Shown in pieces: positions 1 through 7,448 of a stretch of 16,658 bases of DNA. The stretch is from JBDRCU01 sp043821485 (GTDB lineage Bacteria; Patescibacteriota; Minisyncoccia; 2-02-FULL-40-12; IGHO2-01-FULL-4-A), in the NCBI GenBank assembly GCA_043821485.1, contig JBDRCU010000027.1, positions 1 to 16,658 on the forward strand, in the 5' to 3' direction. The first letter of the stretch is position 1; every line of letters starts with the position of its first letter. Below the pieces are notes generated by a model. It made no database searches. It was given only the letters and a program-made list of their open reading frames with translations, and was not told where the DNA came from. Position numbers and translations under genes: made by a program.

Positions 1-192
1 AAGATGATCTTGCTCGGTGCCGCCGTGAAAGTCCGGCGAGATGATCGCCAGATCAATGTCGCTCCATGGCCGCGGGTTGCCCCTTGCGTAGGAACCAAAA
101 AGAATCACCCGCTGGACATGAATGCGTTTCTTCAGCAGATCAATGTAGCTCTTTACTATTTTTTCAACATCAGGATAAATTTCTTGCACCAT
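1..192 (-). CDS. MNT-type nucleotidyltransferase antitoxin, partial
   Basis: The gene is cut by the left edge of the window; only the N-terminal 64 codons are present. They show a short helical start and then the minimal nucleotidyltransferase signature: G33-S34, ten residues, then D45-I-D47, exactly the GSx10DxD pattern of MntA-type enzymes, with the surrounding GSYARG and WSDIDLAI blocks. In the known HepT/MntA systems this enzyme transfers AMP to the HEPN toxin and so neutralises it. The start at 192 is supported by a GGAGG ribosome-binding site 10 nt upstream. It lies 38 nt downstream of the HEPN gene on the same strand, the usual pairing. The C-terminal part is not visible, so integrity cannot be judged. 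Confidence 0.88.
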   Translation of the reverse strand, partial: MVQEIYPDVEKIVKSYIDLLKKRIHVQRVILFGSYARGNPRPWSDIDLAIISPDFHGGTEQDHL

Positions 193-230
193 TGTACGAA
201 TTCCTCCGTATGTTTGAGAAGCTCTGATGC

Positions 231-560
231 CTAGGTCTTGCTTAATTCAGACGCCAGTTTTTGTTTAAATGACGGATACCGACCAACAATATAGTATCGA
301 TTGAGTCGATCCACTAGAAGGTATTGTGCATCAGTAAGATCAAGATTCAATGATTCAACAAGCGTGGAAAGATTATGAATGTATGGTGGCGAATCATTTC
401 TTAAGCGGCACCATGAAGCTTTTAAAGCTTTTTCTACGGCTTGTTGACACAAAAAAGCAACATATAGGTTATGTCCGCTTCGCTTCATAGCAGCGGCAGC
501 GCTGAGATCGTAATCTGCGCGCTCTATCCATTGATCTACAATATTTTTTGAGTCCGACAT
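231..560 (-). CDS. HEPN domain protein (toxin partner of MNT)
   Basis: A 109-residue all-helical protein of the HEPN family (PF05168 type). The family pattern is clear: an N-terminal helix with AxYDL (residues 15-19), the CQQAVEKALKA helix (38-48), then P-P-Y-I-H-N-L around H62. It sits directly upstream of an MNT nucleotidyltransferase gene, giving the classic two-gene HEPN-MNT module, in which HEPN acts as an RNase toxin. The nearest arginine to H62 is R54, seven residues apart, and no Tyr follows two residues after the His. The RX4HXY active site of the well-studied HepT proteins is therefore not present as such, and RNase activity is uncertain. I chose the ATG at 560; an in-frame TTG at 566 is the alternative. 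Neither has a good ribosome-binding site. Confidence 0.85.
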   Translation of the reverse strand: MSDSKNIVDQWIERADYDLSAAAAMKRSGHNLYVAFLCQQAVEKALKASWCRLRNDSPPYIHNLSTLVESLNLDLTDAQYLLVDRLNRYYIVGRYPSFKQKLASELSKT

Positions 561-610
561 ATTCAAACGATAGCACTAACTATGCTAAATTAAAAGAGTT
601 TTATTTTGCA

Positions 611-2413
611 CTACATCTCTTTTGCTATCACCGAATTTGCGCCGGCGGAGAGGGCGGCGGCGCGGATATCGTCGTCGTGCGCACCTCTTCCAAATATTCG
701 TGTATTAACGAGCTTTTGCCTTAATATAATCAAACTAAGGATTGCTATACAAATGAGCCAAAAATTAACACGCCCAAATAATGCATATTCACCAAGAGCA
801 AAAAGCAACGAATATATTAATGCACATGCTAACGAAAAACAGACCAGCGATGATTTTAAGCTTAGGGGAGGCTTATAGGCATTGAGCTTCATTATCTTCT
901 TCCATCCCCAAGAGAAAGGACATGCCTTGAGATAAAAGCTTTGTAAAACTGAAAGATCCTCCATCGGTGTGAGGTATGCTACCAGCAGCCAACAAAAAGT
1001 ACTTATAGCTACAATTATACAAACTCGATATGGAAATGTTAAATATAGCTCTAAGCTAGGAGATATATACAAGACTAAATACAATGCAGCAGTAACAGCA
1101 ACGCTAGCAACAGTTGCAGCTATTTCTGAATATGCGTTGACGCGATACCAAAACCAGCGCGCTATATATACACTCCCAAGACCAACCGAAACCTCGGCCA
1201 ATATCTTCCAAATTCTAAATACACCTGGAACAAAAAAAGCAAAAGCTAGGGCGGCAGCAATAATAATAACTTCAGATATCTTTCCTATAAACACATAATG
1301 CGATTCTGATTTATATCTAATTGTAGGCTTATAAATATCGTTTACGATATACGATGATGACCAATTAGCCAAGGAGGACATTGAAGCCAAAAATGAAACG
1401 AAAAATGAACCAACGATGAGCCCCTTTAATCCAACTGGAATTATCGTATTTATCATCATTGGATATGTAAGCTCTTTGTCGGCAAGTTGCGGCATTAGAG
1501 TAAATCCTACGAGGATAGCTATTATCCAGGGCCATGGTCTAAGAACATAGTGTGCAATGTTGTATGCAAGTGAGGACATGAGTGCGTGTTTTTCATTTTT
1601 TGAAGACATAACACGTTGAGCAATGTATGCGCCGCCTTCTATTCGCGGGTCATTCCACCACAGGACTGTCAGATAGACAAATATCGTAAATAGCGGCATT
1701 GCTTTTGAGCCATATGCCGGGAAAAACCGATATGTTTCTATAGCTTGATCTAAGCCATAAGTCGTTGAAAAACCTGAGAATACATGGAGCTTGCCGCCGA
1801 CCAAACTAATCGCAAAGTATGCAGTAATTATAGCGCATATGAACATGAATAAAAATTGAAGTGCTTCATAAATCACAACTCCTCTAAACCCAGTCCAAAA
1901 GGAAAAGAAAAGGATGATCGGAATGAGAATTAAAAGTATGATTGTATGAAAGTCTGGGAAAAAGACGCTCAGAATCTTATTAAAAGCAACCATGATGAGC
2001 GCTGTCTTTAGAATAGCTATTAATATACTTCTATATATCACTGTGACTACACGCAGGATTTTTGCTGGCATATGCCCGTATCGCACGTGAATGAATTCTA
2101 CATCAGTAAGAACTGACAGGCGATGCCAAAGCGGCGCAAAAACAAATGCAGCCACCAGAGTTGACAATAGCTGAGACCACCAAAACCAATTTCCTGCAAT
2201 ACCATGTTCGGCTATGATTCCTGATATTGCTAAAGGCGTATCCACAGACATGCTCACTGTTGCCATGGATAACCCTGCTATAACCCAATGAGTTCTTCTG
2301 TCTGCTAGATAAAAATCTTTTAAAGTAGATTTGGTTCTACGCTTTAAGGCGAGGCCAAATAAGACAAAGCCGGAAATTAATATGGCAATTATGGTAAGGT
2401 CTAAGCCATTCAT
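611..2413 (-). CDS. Sodium:solute symporter (SSS family) with receiver-domain tail
   Basis: A 600-residue polytopic membrane protein of the SSS family, which uses the Na+ gradient to import sugars, cyclitols, amino acids or similar solutes. The N-terminus shows family features: a first helix, then FYLADRRTHWVIAG, the DTPLAISG segment and AEHGIAGNWFWW. About 13 hydrophobic segments follow. The gene is last in the sugar-type operon; its start overlaps the kinase stop by 4 nt (ATGA). Importing the pathway's precursor is the natural inference; the substrate is unknown. The oddity is the C-terminus: residues 578-600 are not transporter sequence but the end of the response-regulator receiver domain found in the histidine kinases of this window (DDDIRAAALSAG... 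ending KEM), joined in frame at about position 683. The native C-terminus has probably been replaced by recombination. Confidence 0.88.
   Translation of the reverse strand: MNGLDLTIIAILISGFVLFGLALKRRTKSTLKDFYLADRRTHWVIAGLSMATVSMSVDTPLAISGIIAEHGIAGNWFWWSQLLSTLVAAFVFAPLWHRLSVLTDVEFIHVRYGHMPAKILRVVTVIYRSILIAILKTALIMVAFNKILSVFFPDFHTIILLILIPIILFFSFWTGFRGVVIYEALQFLFMFICAIITAYFAISLVGGKLHVFSGFSTTYGLDQAIETYRFFPAYGSKAMPLFTIFVYLTVLWWNDPRIEGGAYIAQRVMSSKNEKHALMSSLAYNIAHYVLRPWPWIIAILVGFTLMPQLADKELTYPMMINTIIPVGLKGLIVGSFFVSFLASMSSLANWSSSYIVNDIYKPTIRYKSESHYVFIGKISEVIIIAAALAFAFFVPGVFRIWKILAEVSVGLGSVYIARWFWYRVNAYSEIAATVASVAVTAALYLVLYISPSLELYLTFPYRVCIIVAISTFCWLLVAYLTPMEDLSVLQSFYLKACPFSWGWKKIMKLNAYKPPLSLKSSLVCFSLACALIYSLLFALGEYALFGRVNFWLICIAILSLIILRQKLVNTRIFGRGAHDDDIRAAALSAGANSVIAKEM
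618..683 (-). repeat. Receiver-end repeat, copy 1 (66-nt core)
   Basis: This 66-nt GC-rich segment matches the last codons of the receiver domain at 9323-9388 and 15547-15612, and the remnant at 7035-7100, with only a few base differences. Here it forms the 3' end of the symporter gene. Similarity stops abruptly at 683 on the symporter side and around 613 on the other side, so this is the shortest copy and defines the shared core. Confidence 0.9.
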
Positions 2414-3102
2414 AAATCCTTAGAATTGCTTATCACGGTTCCTATTGATTTGCCGGCGATGGCATTAGCAAGATTTTCCGGATTATTACCGTTAATAAAA
2501 ATCAGTTTAATACTATTTCTCTTCAGTACCTCTACAGCCTCTCGGTCAAACAACAAAGTATCCATAGGTCCTTGCGGGTTATCTCGCAATATATATAGCA
2601 ATTCATCATATGTTGCTTTTGTCAATGCTTTAGCATCAGAGAACTCTTTTGGGTTTTTATCGTAGACAAAATCTACATCTGTAGCGTTTATAAATAAATC
2701 CGCCTTATATCTCTCAGCATATAGCGCAGCATCATAATCAGTTGAGGGGCCTAGCAATTCACTGAGTCCACCCGTAACTATGATTTTTTGACCAAAATGT
2801 CGGTCGATTTCCTCATAGGTGCTGGGAGATCTCTGAACCGAATCGTTTTGAAGGGCGCCTATAAGCACATAGGCGTTTAAATGAGTTACCTGTGTGCCTA
2901 TTCGGTTTAGTATTTCATCATTAGCGCCACATTTTTCTGCTATACGCTGATATTGTTTGCACGTGCTTCCACCGCCGCAAACTACAATTAACCCATGGCC
3001 TTCTTGATGAAGTCTATTTAATTGTCCGGCATATTTTAGGATTATATCGGCGGACAGCGGATTCGTTAAAATACTACCTCCAAGCGATATTACAATTTTC
3101 AT
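2410..3102 (-). CDS. Amino-acid-kinase family protein, archaeal-type UMP kinase-like
   Basis: A 230-residue single-domain kinase of the amino acid kinase fold. It starts directly with the phosphate-binding strand MKIVISLGGSIL, followed by VVCGGG (41-45), RIGTQVTHLNAYVLIGAL (67-84), GPSTDYDAALYAE (118-130, substrate and nucleotide region) and ATDVDFVYDKNPK (140-152). This order, the length and the absence of a regulatory domain fit the archaeal type of UMP kinase better than the usual bacterial PyrH. Members of the fold also phosphorylate isopentenyl phosphate, fosfomycin and other small phosphates or acids, so the true substrate is open. In a biosynthetic operon a dedicated small-molecule kinase is more likely than housekeeping pyrimidine synthesis. 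It overlaps both neighbours by 4 nt, so translation is coupled. Confidence 0.85.
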   Translation of the reverse strand: MKIVISLGGSILTNPLSADIILKYAGQLNRLHQEGHGLIVVCGGGSTCKQYQRIAEKCGANDEILNRIGTQVTHLNAYVLIGALQNDSVQRSPSTYEEIDRHFGQKIIVTGGLSELLGPSTDYDAALYAERYKADLFINATDVDFVYDKNPKEFSDAKALTKATYDELLYILRDNPQGPMDTLLFDREAVEVLKRNSIKLIFINGNNPENLANAIAGKSIGTVISNSKDL

Positions 3103-3542
3103 GATATAGCTCCTTTAATAATCTTTTGAACGTTTTCGGTTATCGGAAGTAAATTTATTTCATGATATCTTGCCCATTTGTGGGAAACATGTTCACTGAG
3201 ATTAATAAAATTTGTATCAACAGCAGAAACAACAAAATTAAATTGCCTCGTTTTTTGTTCACTACTTGAATTGTAGTCAAAATGGCCAGCATATTTATTT
3301 ATTGAAGATATAATTAAACCAGTTTCCTCCTTCACTTCCCTGAGAAGGGCTTGAAAAAGATCTTCATCACTTTCAACACAACCGCTGGGCAGCTCGAATA
3401 TGCCAGCCATAAAATCAGATTGTGGTCGTTCAAGAAGCAAGACCCTGTTCAATTCATCAAGTATAATTGCTCCCACAACGAACCGAGTTACGCCATCATC
3501 CCTTGCCTTATTAATAACATCTCTCATCAATTCCATATTCAT
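3099..3542 (-). CDS. Nudix hydrolase
   Basis: A 147-residue protein with a perfect Nudix box, GX5EX7REVKEETGL at residues 54-76; the metal-binding glutamates are in the REVKEE segment. The domain occupies almost the whole protein: strand FVVGAIIL (21-28), LLLERPQ, the FELPSG approach to the box, then a C-terminal half with HFDY. Nudix enzymes hydrolyse nucleoside diphosphates linked to another group, including nucleotide sugars. Here it could release a phosphorylated sugar, prepare an intermediate or clear a by-product; the substrate cannot be read from the sequence. The start ATG overlaps the aminotransferase stop by 4 nt, and its stop overlaps the kinase start by 4 nt. Confidence 0.9.
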   Translation of the reverse strand: MNMELMRDVINKARDDGVTRFVVGAIILDELNRVLLLERPQSDFMAGIFELPSGCVESDEDLFQALLREVKEETGLIISSINKYAGHFDYNSSSEQKTRQFNFVVSAVDTNFINLSEHVSHKWARYHEINLLPITENVQKIIKGAIS

Positions 3543-4756
3543 AACAGCTCTCCCTTATTGGCCGACACCTTTGCAATAGCCTTTAAATACTGATCAATCA
3601 ACTCTTCATTTTCGTCAGCATGCCATACTGGCAATTTAAGGGCTGTGTGGTGAAATCGGGCAGCGTTCGGAAAGCTGGCTGATTTGTCAATATGCATGCT
3701 TTTGAAAAGAGGATAGTCATGAATAGGTCTTGTTGAATTTGGAACATCCAACTCATAACAACCTTCAGCATGAAGAGCTTCTACAATTTTATCTTTAGGA
3801 ATATCTCCAAAATATTCTGGATCATAATGAAAAATGAATGCATAGCCGCTACTCATATGTGAATATTCAGGAAAGGATACTTTGAATCCTGGGATACAAT
3901 CTATGCCTTGTTTTAATCTATTAAAGCATTTAGCGCGTTTGTCTAGTACAGCGTCAATAATAGTTGCTTGTTGAATAGCTATTGCGGCAGCAAGTGGATG
4001 AATGCGTAATTTTAGTCCAAATCCTGTGACTTCGTAGCGCTTATCGATAAAATCGTCCTTTATCTCCTCCCTGCATCTCTTATTATAATGCCCCAACAAT
4101 AAGGCGTTATAATATATGTCTTCATCATCTGTGACGAGAACGCCGCCTTCTCCGGCAGTAAGCACCTTTTGCCCTTGCAGGCTCCAAACAGCAGCGGTTG
4201 ATGCGCTTCCAACTTCTGATTCTTTAAATTTTGCGCCAAACGCATGAGAGCAATCTTCTAATAGGGGGATGCCTTTGTTTTCAGCAATAAAATTTATGGC
4301 ATCCATATTACACGGTATACCCCACATATGGGTTATCATTATTGCTTTAGTGTTGTTGGAAATTTTACTGGCCAAATCATCAGGCGATATGTTGCCAGTA
4401 GCATCGCAATCGCAAAACACCGGCTTAATACCTAGAGTATAGCATGGCGAAGCAGTGGCAAAAAAAGTATATGTTGGAAATATAACCTCATCATCCTTTT
4501 TTAATCTAAGAGCATAAAGAAGCGTAAATATAGCCATAGTGCCTGAATTAAAGAGTAAGGCGTATTTTTTGGAAAATCTTTTTTTAAAATATTCTTCAAG
4601 TTCCATTATTGGACCTGAACGATTATATATCGATATCGACGTATGGAGCTGCTCAATTACGGCTCTCTCTGTTGATTCATCGATTATTGGCCATATGAAA
4701 TGCGGAGGTTTCTTCTTTATTATGCTTTCTCCTCCTAAAAGCGCTAAATTAGCCAT
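3539..4756 (-). CDS. DegT/DnrJ/EryC1/StrS family PLP aminotransferase
   Basis: A 405-residue fold-type I aminotransferase. The N-terminal LALLGGE...PP.F.WP block is typical of the StrS/NtdA-like branch. The PLP site is visible as the SGTMA loop (71-75), D168 in EDCSHAFGA, and the Schiff-base lysine K197 in SLQGQKVLTAGEGG. These enzymes transfer an amino group, usually from glutamate or glutamine, to a keto-sugar or keto-cyclitol. The preceding gene encodes a Gfo/Idh/MocA dehydrogenase, and the two overlap by 8 nt. Paired enzymes of these types make 3-amino sugars (WbpB/WbpE; NtdC/NtdA for kanosamine) and related aminocyclitols. A keto group made by the dehydrogenase and aminated here is the likely scheme. 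The start follows directly on the upstream stop. Confidence 0.92.
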   Translation of the reverse strand: MANLALLGGESIIKKKPPHFIWPIIDESTERAVIEQLHTSISIYNRSGPIMELEEYFKKRFSKKYALLFNSGTMAIFTLLYALRLKKDDEVIFPTYTFFATASPCYTLGIKPVFCDCDATGNISPDDLASKISNNTKAIMITHMWGIPCNMDAINFIAENKGIPLLEDCSHAFGAKFKESEVGSASTAAVWSLQGQKVLTAGEGGVLVTDDEDIYYNALLLGHYNKRCREEIKDDFIDKRYEVTGFGLKLRIHPLAAAIAIQQATIIDAVLDKRAKCFNRLKQGIDCIPGFKVSFPEYSHMSSGYAFIFHYDPEYFGDIPKDKIVEALHAEGCYELDVPNSTRPIHDYPLFKSMHIDKSASFPNAARFHHTALKLPVWHADENEELIDQYLKAIAKVSANKGELL

Positions 4757-5759
4757 TCATACCCTCCAAATATAAATTAGGATTTACATATTCTTTTCTT
4801 TCATATGAGTCATAGCAGCTTTGAGTAAAAGCCATATGATTCAAATGCACATTAGGACTGCCTATATTGACAGCTTCTCCGTCTATGACTTCACAGAAGT
4901 ACTCAACCTGCTCTATGGCAGCTGCTGGCCAAGCTATTTCTCGAGTTAAAGAATCGGCAACCGAACCGTCGCTTCGAAGCCTTCGAATGCTTCCTCTCTG
5001 TAACTCTATTACACCCTTTGTGCCTAGAACTTTTAGATATTCAGTTTTAGGCGGATAATATCTTGAGAAAATAACGCTACCGAAAAGTTCATTTGAATAT
5101 CTGAACAAAACCGAGGCGGTATCCTCTGCATCATATGACGAATCTGGATCAGCAACGGCTGAAAAATCAGCATGTACAGCGCTTGGAAGACCAAAATACC
5201 ATATAATCAGATCAATCAGGTGATATCCCATATCAAGAATACATCCTCCACCTGATTTCAGTCTGTTTCCACGCCAACCTTCGCCTGGATTATTTACGAA
5301 TAGAGAGTATTTGCCTTCAATGAAAAATGGTTTCCCGATATGCTTGATTAGGCTTTCGAAGGACTTATAAATGGGATTAAAGCGTCTTTGAAGTGTTATC
5401 ATCATTTCAACATGTTGACTTTCAACGGCTTTTTTCATCTCCATTGCTTCCTTGAAATTTCGTGCAAATGGCTTTTCTTTGAGAATATGAATACCACGAC
5501 TGCTTAGGAGTTGAACCAACTCAAGATGAGCATCATGAGAAGTTGAGAGGATAGCAAAATCAAGGTCATGTGCATCTAAAAGATTCTTGCAGGATGTGTA
5601 ATATGGAACATTGTATTTTTCACTGAACTTTAAAGCAATCTCTTTATTTTTATCGCAAACCGAAACCAGAACACATCTGTCCGAATCAATAATGCTTGGA
5701 AAATGATCCTCACATGCCCTATTGCCTAGCCCAATTATTGCAATCTTATACTTCTCCAT
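4749..5759 (-). CDS. Gfo/Idh/MocA family NAD(P)-dependent dehydrogenase
   Basis: A 336-residue oxidoreductase with an N-terminal Rossmann fold: IAIIGLGNRACEDHF at 6-20, with the nucleotide-binding glycines G10 and G12. The EKP motif is at 95-97 and its lysine K96 is catalytic in the family. The C-terminal alpha/beta domain carries GGGCILDMGYHLIDL (170-184), where D176 and H180 complete the catalytic set. The family oxidises or reduces hydroxyls of sugars, sugar nucleotides and inositols. Next to a StrS-type aminotransferase it most likely makes the keto substrate for amination. A longer reading frame extends upstream to 5813. I prefer the ATG at 5759 because it has a GGGAG ribosome-binding site, starts right at the Rossmann strand, and leaves only 1 nt to the upstream stop. 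Confidence 0.92.
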   Translation of the reverse strand: MEKYKIAIIGLGNRACEDHFPSIIDSDRCVLVSVCDKNKEIALKFSEKYNVPYYTSCKNLLDAHDLDFAILSTSHDAHLELVQLLSSRGIHILKEKPFARNFKEAMEMKKAVESQHVEMMITLQRRFNPIYKSFESLIKHIGKPFFIEGKYSLFVNNPGEGWRGNRLKSGGGCILDMGYHLIDLIIWYFGLPSAVHADFSAVADPDSSYDAEDTASVLFRYSNELFGSVIFSRYYPPKTEYLKVLGTKGVIELQRGSIRRLRSDGSVADSLTREIAWPAAAIEQVEYFCEVIDGEAVNIGSPNVHLNHMAFTQSCYDSYERKEYVNPNLYLEGMNG

Positions 5760-5760
5760 A

Positions 5761-6867
5761 TTAATAGCTCCCGTGTGCTTTAAGAATAGATGAAGAGATG
5801 AATTCCGCGCCATTTACATTGTGGAGTTTTTTAATACTATTTTTCATCATCGATAGTGTATTTGGGTTAGTTATGAGACATTCAACATTGGCACTTAAAA
5901 GTTGGGGGGTTAGGTTACGCTGATCCAAGCATATTAATGCTCCTTTTGATTCAAGATATTGTGCTTGTCTTAGTTGATGGTCATCAGCAGAATGTGGATA
6001 AGGAACGACAATTGCCGGGATGGAGTAGGCCAGCAGCTCGGCAAGGGTTCCGGCTCCTGCTCTACAGATTGCAAAATCAGCAGCTTTGTATTTCTTGTCA
6101 ATATCGTTGATATAGCCGTAAATATTTGCGAAGAAACCTCTTTCTTTATAAGAATTGTCAACAACTGAAATATCCTCATTCTGACCCACTTGATGAACAA
6201 ACTGAATCCGATCACGATATACATATAGTAAAGGCAAAGTTTCCAAAATTATTTTGTTAATATACTTTGCACCTTGACTGCCACCAAGGCACAGAATTGT
6301 TGTGCGTTCGGAGCATCCGTTGCCTTTCTTAGCTTTTGCTGCTTCAATGTGAGTCTTATGCACTACATGACCTGCGATCTTTGGATTTATGCGTCTGTTT
6401 AAAGGTTTGGTGCCTTCGTAAGCCACAAACATCTCATTTGCTAGAAATGAAAGTATTTGATTTGTTAGACCTGGAATTATGTTTTGCTCTACTATGTATG
6501 TCGGCGTTCTAAAAATACTAGCAATCAAGATCATAGGAGCTGAGGCATAGCCACCGACTCCAATTACAGCATCCGGCGGTCTTTTAATATAAAGAACTAT
6601 TGCCTGCAATAAACCGACAAGAAGAATGAACAATGAACAAATTTTATAAGCGATGCTGCCTTGTCTCAGAGCGCGGACACAAAGAAAATGGCATTTATAA
6701 TCCTTAACACTTTTCAATCCACGCTTAGAGCCAACAAAAACGATCTCTATTGAGGGAGAATCTCTATTTATCTGACTAGCGATCGCTCGCATCGCATCAA
6801 CATGACCGCCTGTGCCGCCTCCACAGACAAACATTAGGTTAATCTTTCTTTTGGCAAATTTGCTCAT
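5761..6867 (-). CDS. MurG-like glycosyltransferase (GT-B fold)
   Basis: A 368-residue GT-B glycosyltransferase resembling MurG, which adds GlcNAc to lipid I. Visible motifs are GGGTGGH (16-22), VGGYASAP (104-111), VEQNIIPGLTN (126-136), LGGSQGA (194-200) in the donor domain, RAGAGTLAELLA (269-280) with the E277 equivalent of the UDP-sugar-binding glutamate, and HQLRQAQYLE (297-306). It is the first gene of a sugar-modifying operon and has no division or cell-wall genes around it. It may therefore be a paralogue that moves an activated (amino)sugar onto another lipid or small acceptor rather than the cell-wall enzyme; a true MurG cannot be excluded. A near-perfect sigma-54 promoter lies 17 nt upstream of the start codon. 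There is no clear ribosome-binding site, which fits a nearly leaderless message. Confidence 0.85.
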   Translation of the reverse strand: MSKFAKRKINLMFVCGGGTGGHVDAMRAIASQINRDSPSIEIVFVGSKRGLKSVKDYKCHFLCVRALRQGSIAYKICSLFILLVGLLQAIVLYIKRPPDAVIGVGGYASAPMILIASIFRTPTYIVEQNIIPGLTNQILSFLANEMFVAYEGTKPLNRRINPKIAGHVVHKTHIEAAKAKKGNGCSERTTILCLGGSQGAKYINKIILETLPLLYVYRDRIQFVHQVGQNEDISVVDNSYKERGFFANIYGYINDIDKKYKAADFAICRAGAGTLAELLAYSIPAIVVPYPHSADDHQLRQAQYLESKGALICLDQRNLTPQLLSANVECLITNPNTLSMMKNSIKKLHNVNGAEFISSSILKAHGSY

Positions 6868-6883
6868 AAGGTATTATCCATTA

Positions 6884-6899
6884 AGCAATTTTCGTGCCA
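6884..6899 (-). promoter_or_regulatory. Sigma-54 promoter of the MurG-like operon
   Basis: On the minus strand the sequence reads TGGCACGAAAATTGCT, a full match to the -24/-12 consensus TGGCAC-N5-TTGCW. The predicted transcription start is about 12 nt past the GC element, near 6873, leaving only about 6 nt before the ATG at 6867. Sigma-54 RNA polymerase needs an AAA+ activator; a matching motif array lies 79 nt upstream. Confidence 0.82.
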
Positions 6900-6970
6900 T
6901 ACTTGTTGAAGTTGAAATGACTGCGTTTTTTAGTATTGAAAATTGAGAAATTTGAGATTTAGAACAGATG

Positions 6971-7018
6971 GTGTTCAGAAAGTTGAATTCGTGTTCTGAA
7001 GTTCGAACAGCCTGAACA
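6971..7018 (-). promoter_or_regulatory. GTTC/GAAC motif array, probable activator-binding site
   Basis: Several GTGTTC and GAAC half-sites are crowded here, including the perfect palindrome GTTCGAAC at 7001-7008 and the block GAAAGTTGAA at 6978-6987 (plus-strand reading). The same block followed by GTGTTC half-sites recurs at 15301-15349. In both places GAAAGTTGAA begins exactly 79 nt from the sigma-54 promoter. Position and spacing fit the upstream activating sequence of one sigma-54 enhancer-binding protein. No gene for that protein is in the window. Confidence 0.65.
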
Positions 7019-7027
7019 TTTATTGTG

Positions 7028-7153
7028 TCACATCTCTTTTGCTATCACCGAATGAGCGCCGGCGGAGAGGGCAGCGGCGCGGATATCATCGTCGTGCGCA
7101 TGGCCGGTGCACATGTGGATTTCTTTTATGCCTTTGGTGCGCAGATAGCTTAT
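7028..7153 (-). pseudogene. Remnant of a histidine-kinase receiver domain (copy 2)
   Basis: Read on the minus strand, this gives the last 41 or so residues of the same receiver domain that ends the two kinases in this window: YLRTKGIKEIHMCTGH, then the DDDIRAAALSAG segment, ending VIAKEM and a TGA stop. No kinase or receiver N-terminal sequence precedes it; similarity stops at about 7153. It lacks the phospho-acceptor aspartate and a start region, so it is a gene fragment. Its 66-nt core is 7035-7100. Directly beyond its stop come the GTTC/GAAC array and the sigma-54 promoter of the MurG-like operon. Confidence 0.9.
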
Positions 7154-7173
7154 ATATTATCAACTTTCGTTAT

Positions 7174-7245
7174 GTCGGATAAGCCAAAGGTGGGTAATTA
7201 ATGAAATTTTGACTGCCTTCTTTTATTTTGAAAAGGATAGTAAGT
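7174..7245 (+). repeat. Degenerate ~72-nt repeat, copy A (inverted at 15375-15447)
   Basis: The first 23 nt (7174-7196, beginning GTCGGATAAG and ending GGTGGGTA) match the minus strand of 15425-15447 with two mismatches. The similarity continues more weakly through CCTTCTTT and GATAGTAAGT to 7245. The two copies lie in opposite orientation, each in non-coding DNA next to a receiver-end copy. Confidence 0.6.
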
Positions 7246-7419
7246 GGAAATCTTGACGATTTTTGCCATACAATAAATAATGGATTAACATAAGATGCGA
7301 CTGTAATCCGTTCCGATTTACGATCACGTATTCATAATTTTGAACATATTCTGTCCTTTTCTTTGCACACGTTTTCACATTCATTGCAAATTCTATCGTA
7401 ATTTCAAGAAGCCATGCTT

Positions 7420-7435
7420 TGGCATGAGAATTGCT
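7420..7435 (+). promoter_or_regulatory. Sigma-54 promoter of the matrixin-like protease
   Basis: The sequence TGGCATGAGAATTGCT keeps the invariant GG and GC pair at the correct distance and matches TGGCAC-N5-TTGCW with one change. The predicted start of transcription, near 7446, is almost on the ATG at 7449, so the message would be leaderless or nearly so, as for the MurG-like gene. A possible partial activator site (TTTTGAACATATTC) lies around 7338-7351, but the match to the array elsewhere is weak. Confidence 0.7.
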
Positions 7436-7448
7436 TTTGTATTAAGAA

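Noticed and set aside
606..1298. Plus-strand open frames opposite the symporter
   Set aside because: They are shadows of the symporter on the other strand, have no recognisable domain, and lie in a well-supported membrane protein gene.
5760..5813. Longer N-terminus for the Gfo/Idh/MocA dehydrogenase (start at 5813)
   Set aside because: The extra 18 residues overlap the upstream gene, do not belong to the Rossmann fold, and the ATG at 5759 has a proper ribosome-binding site.
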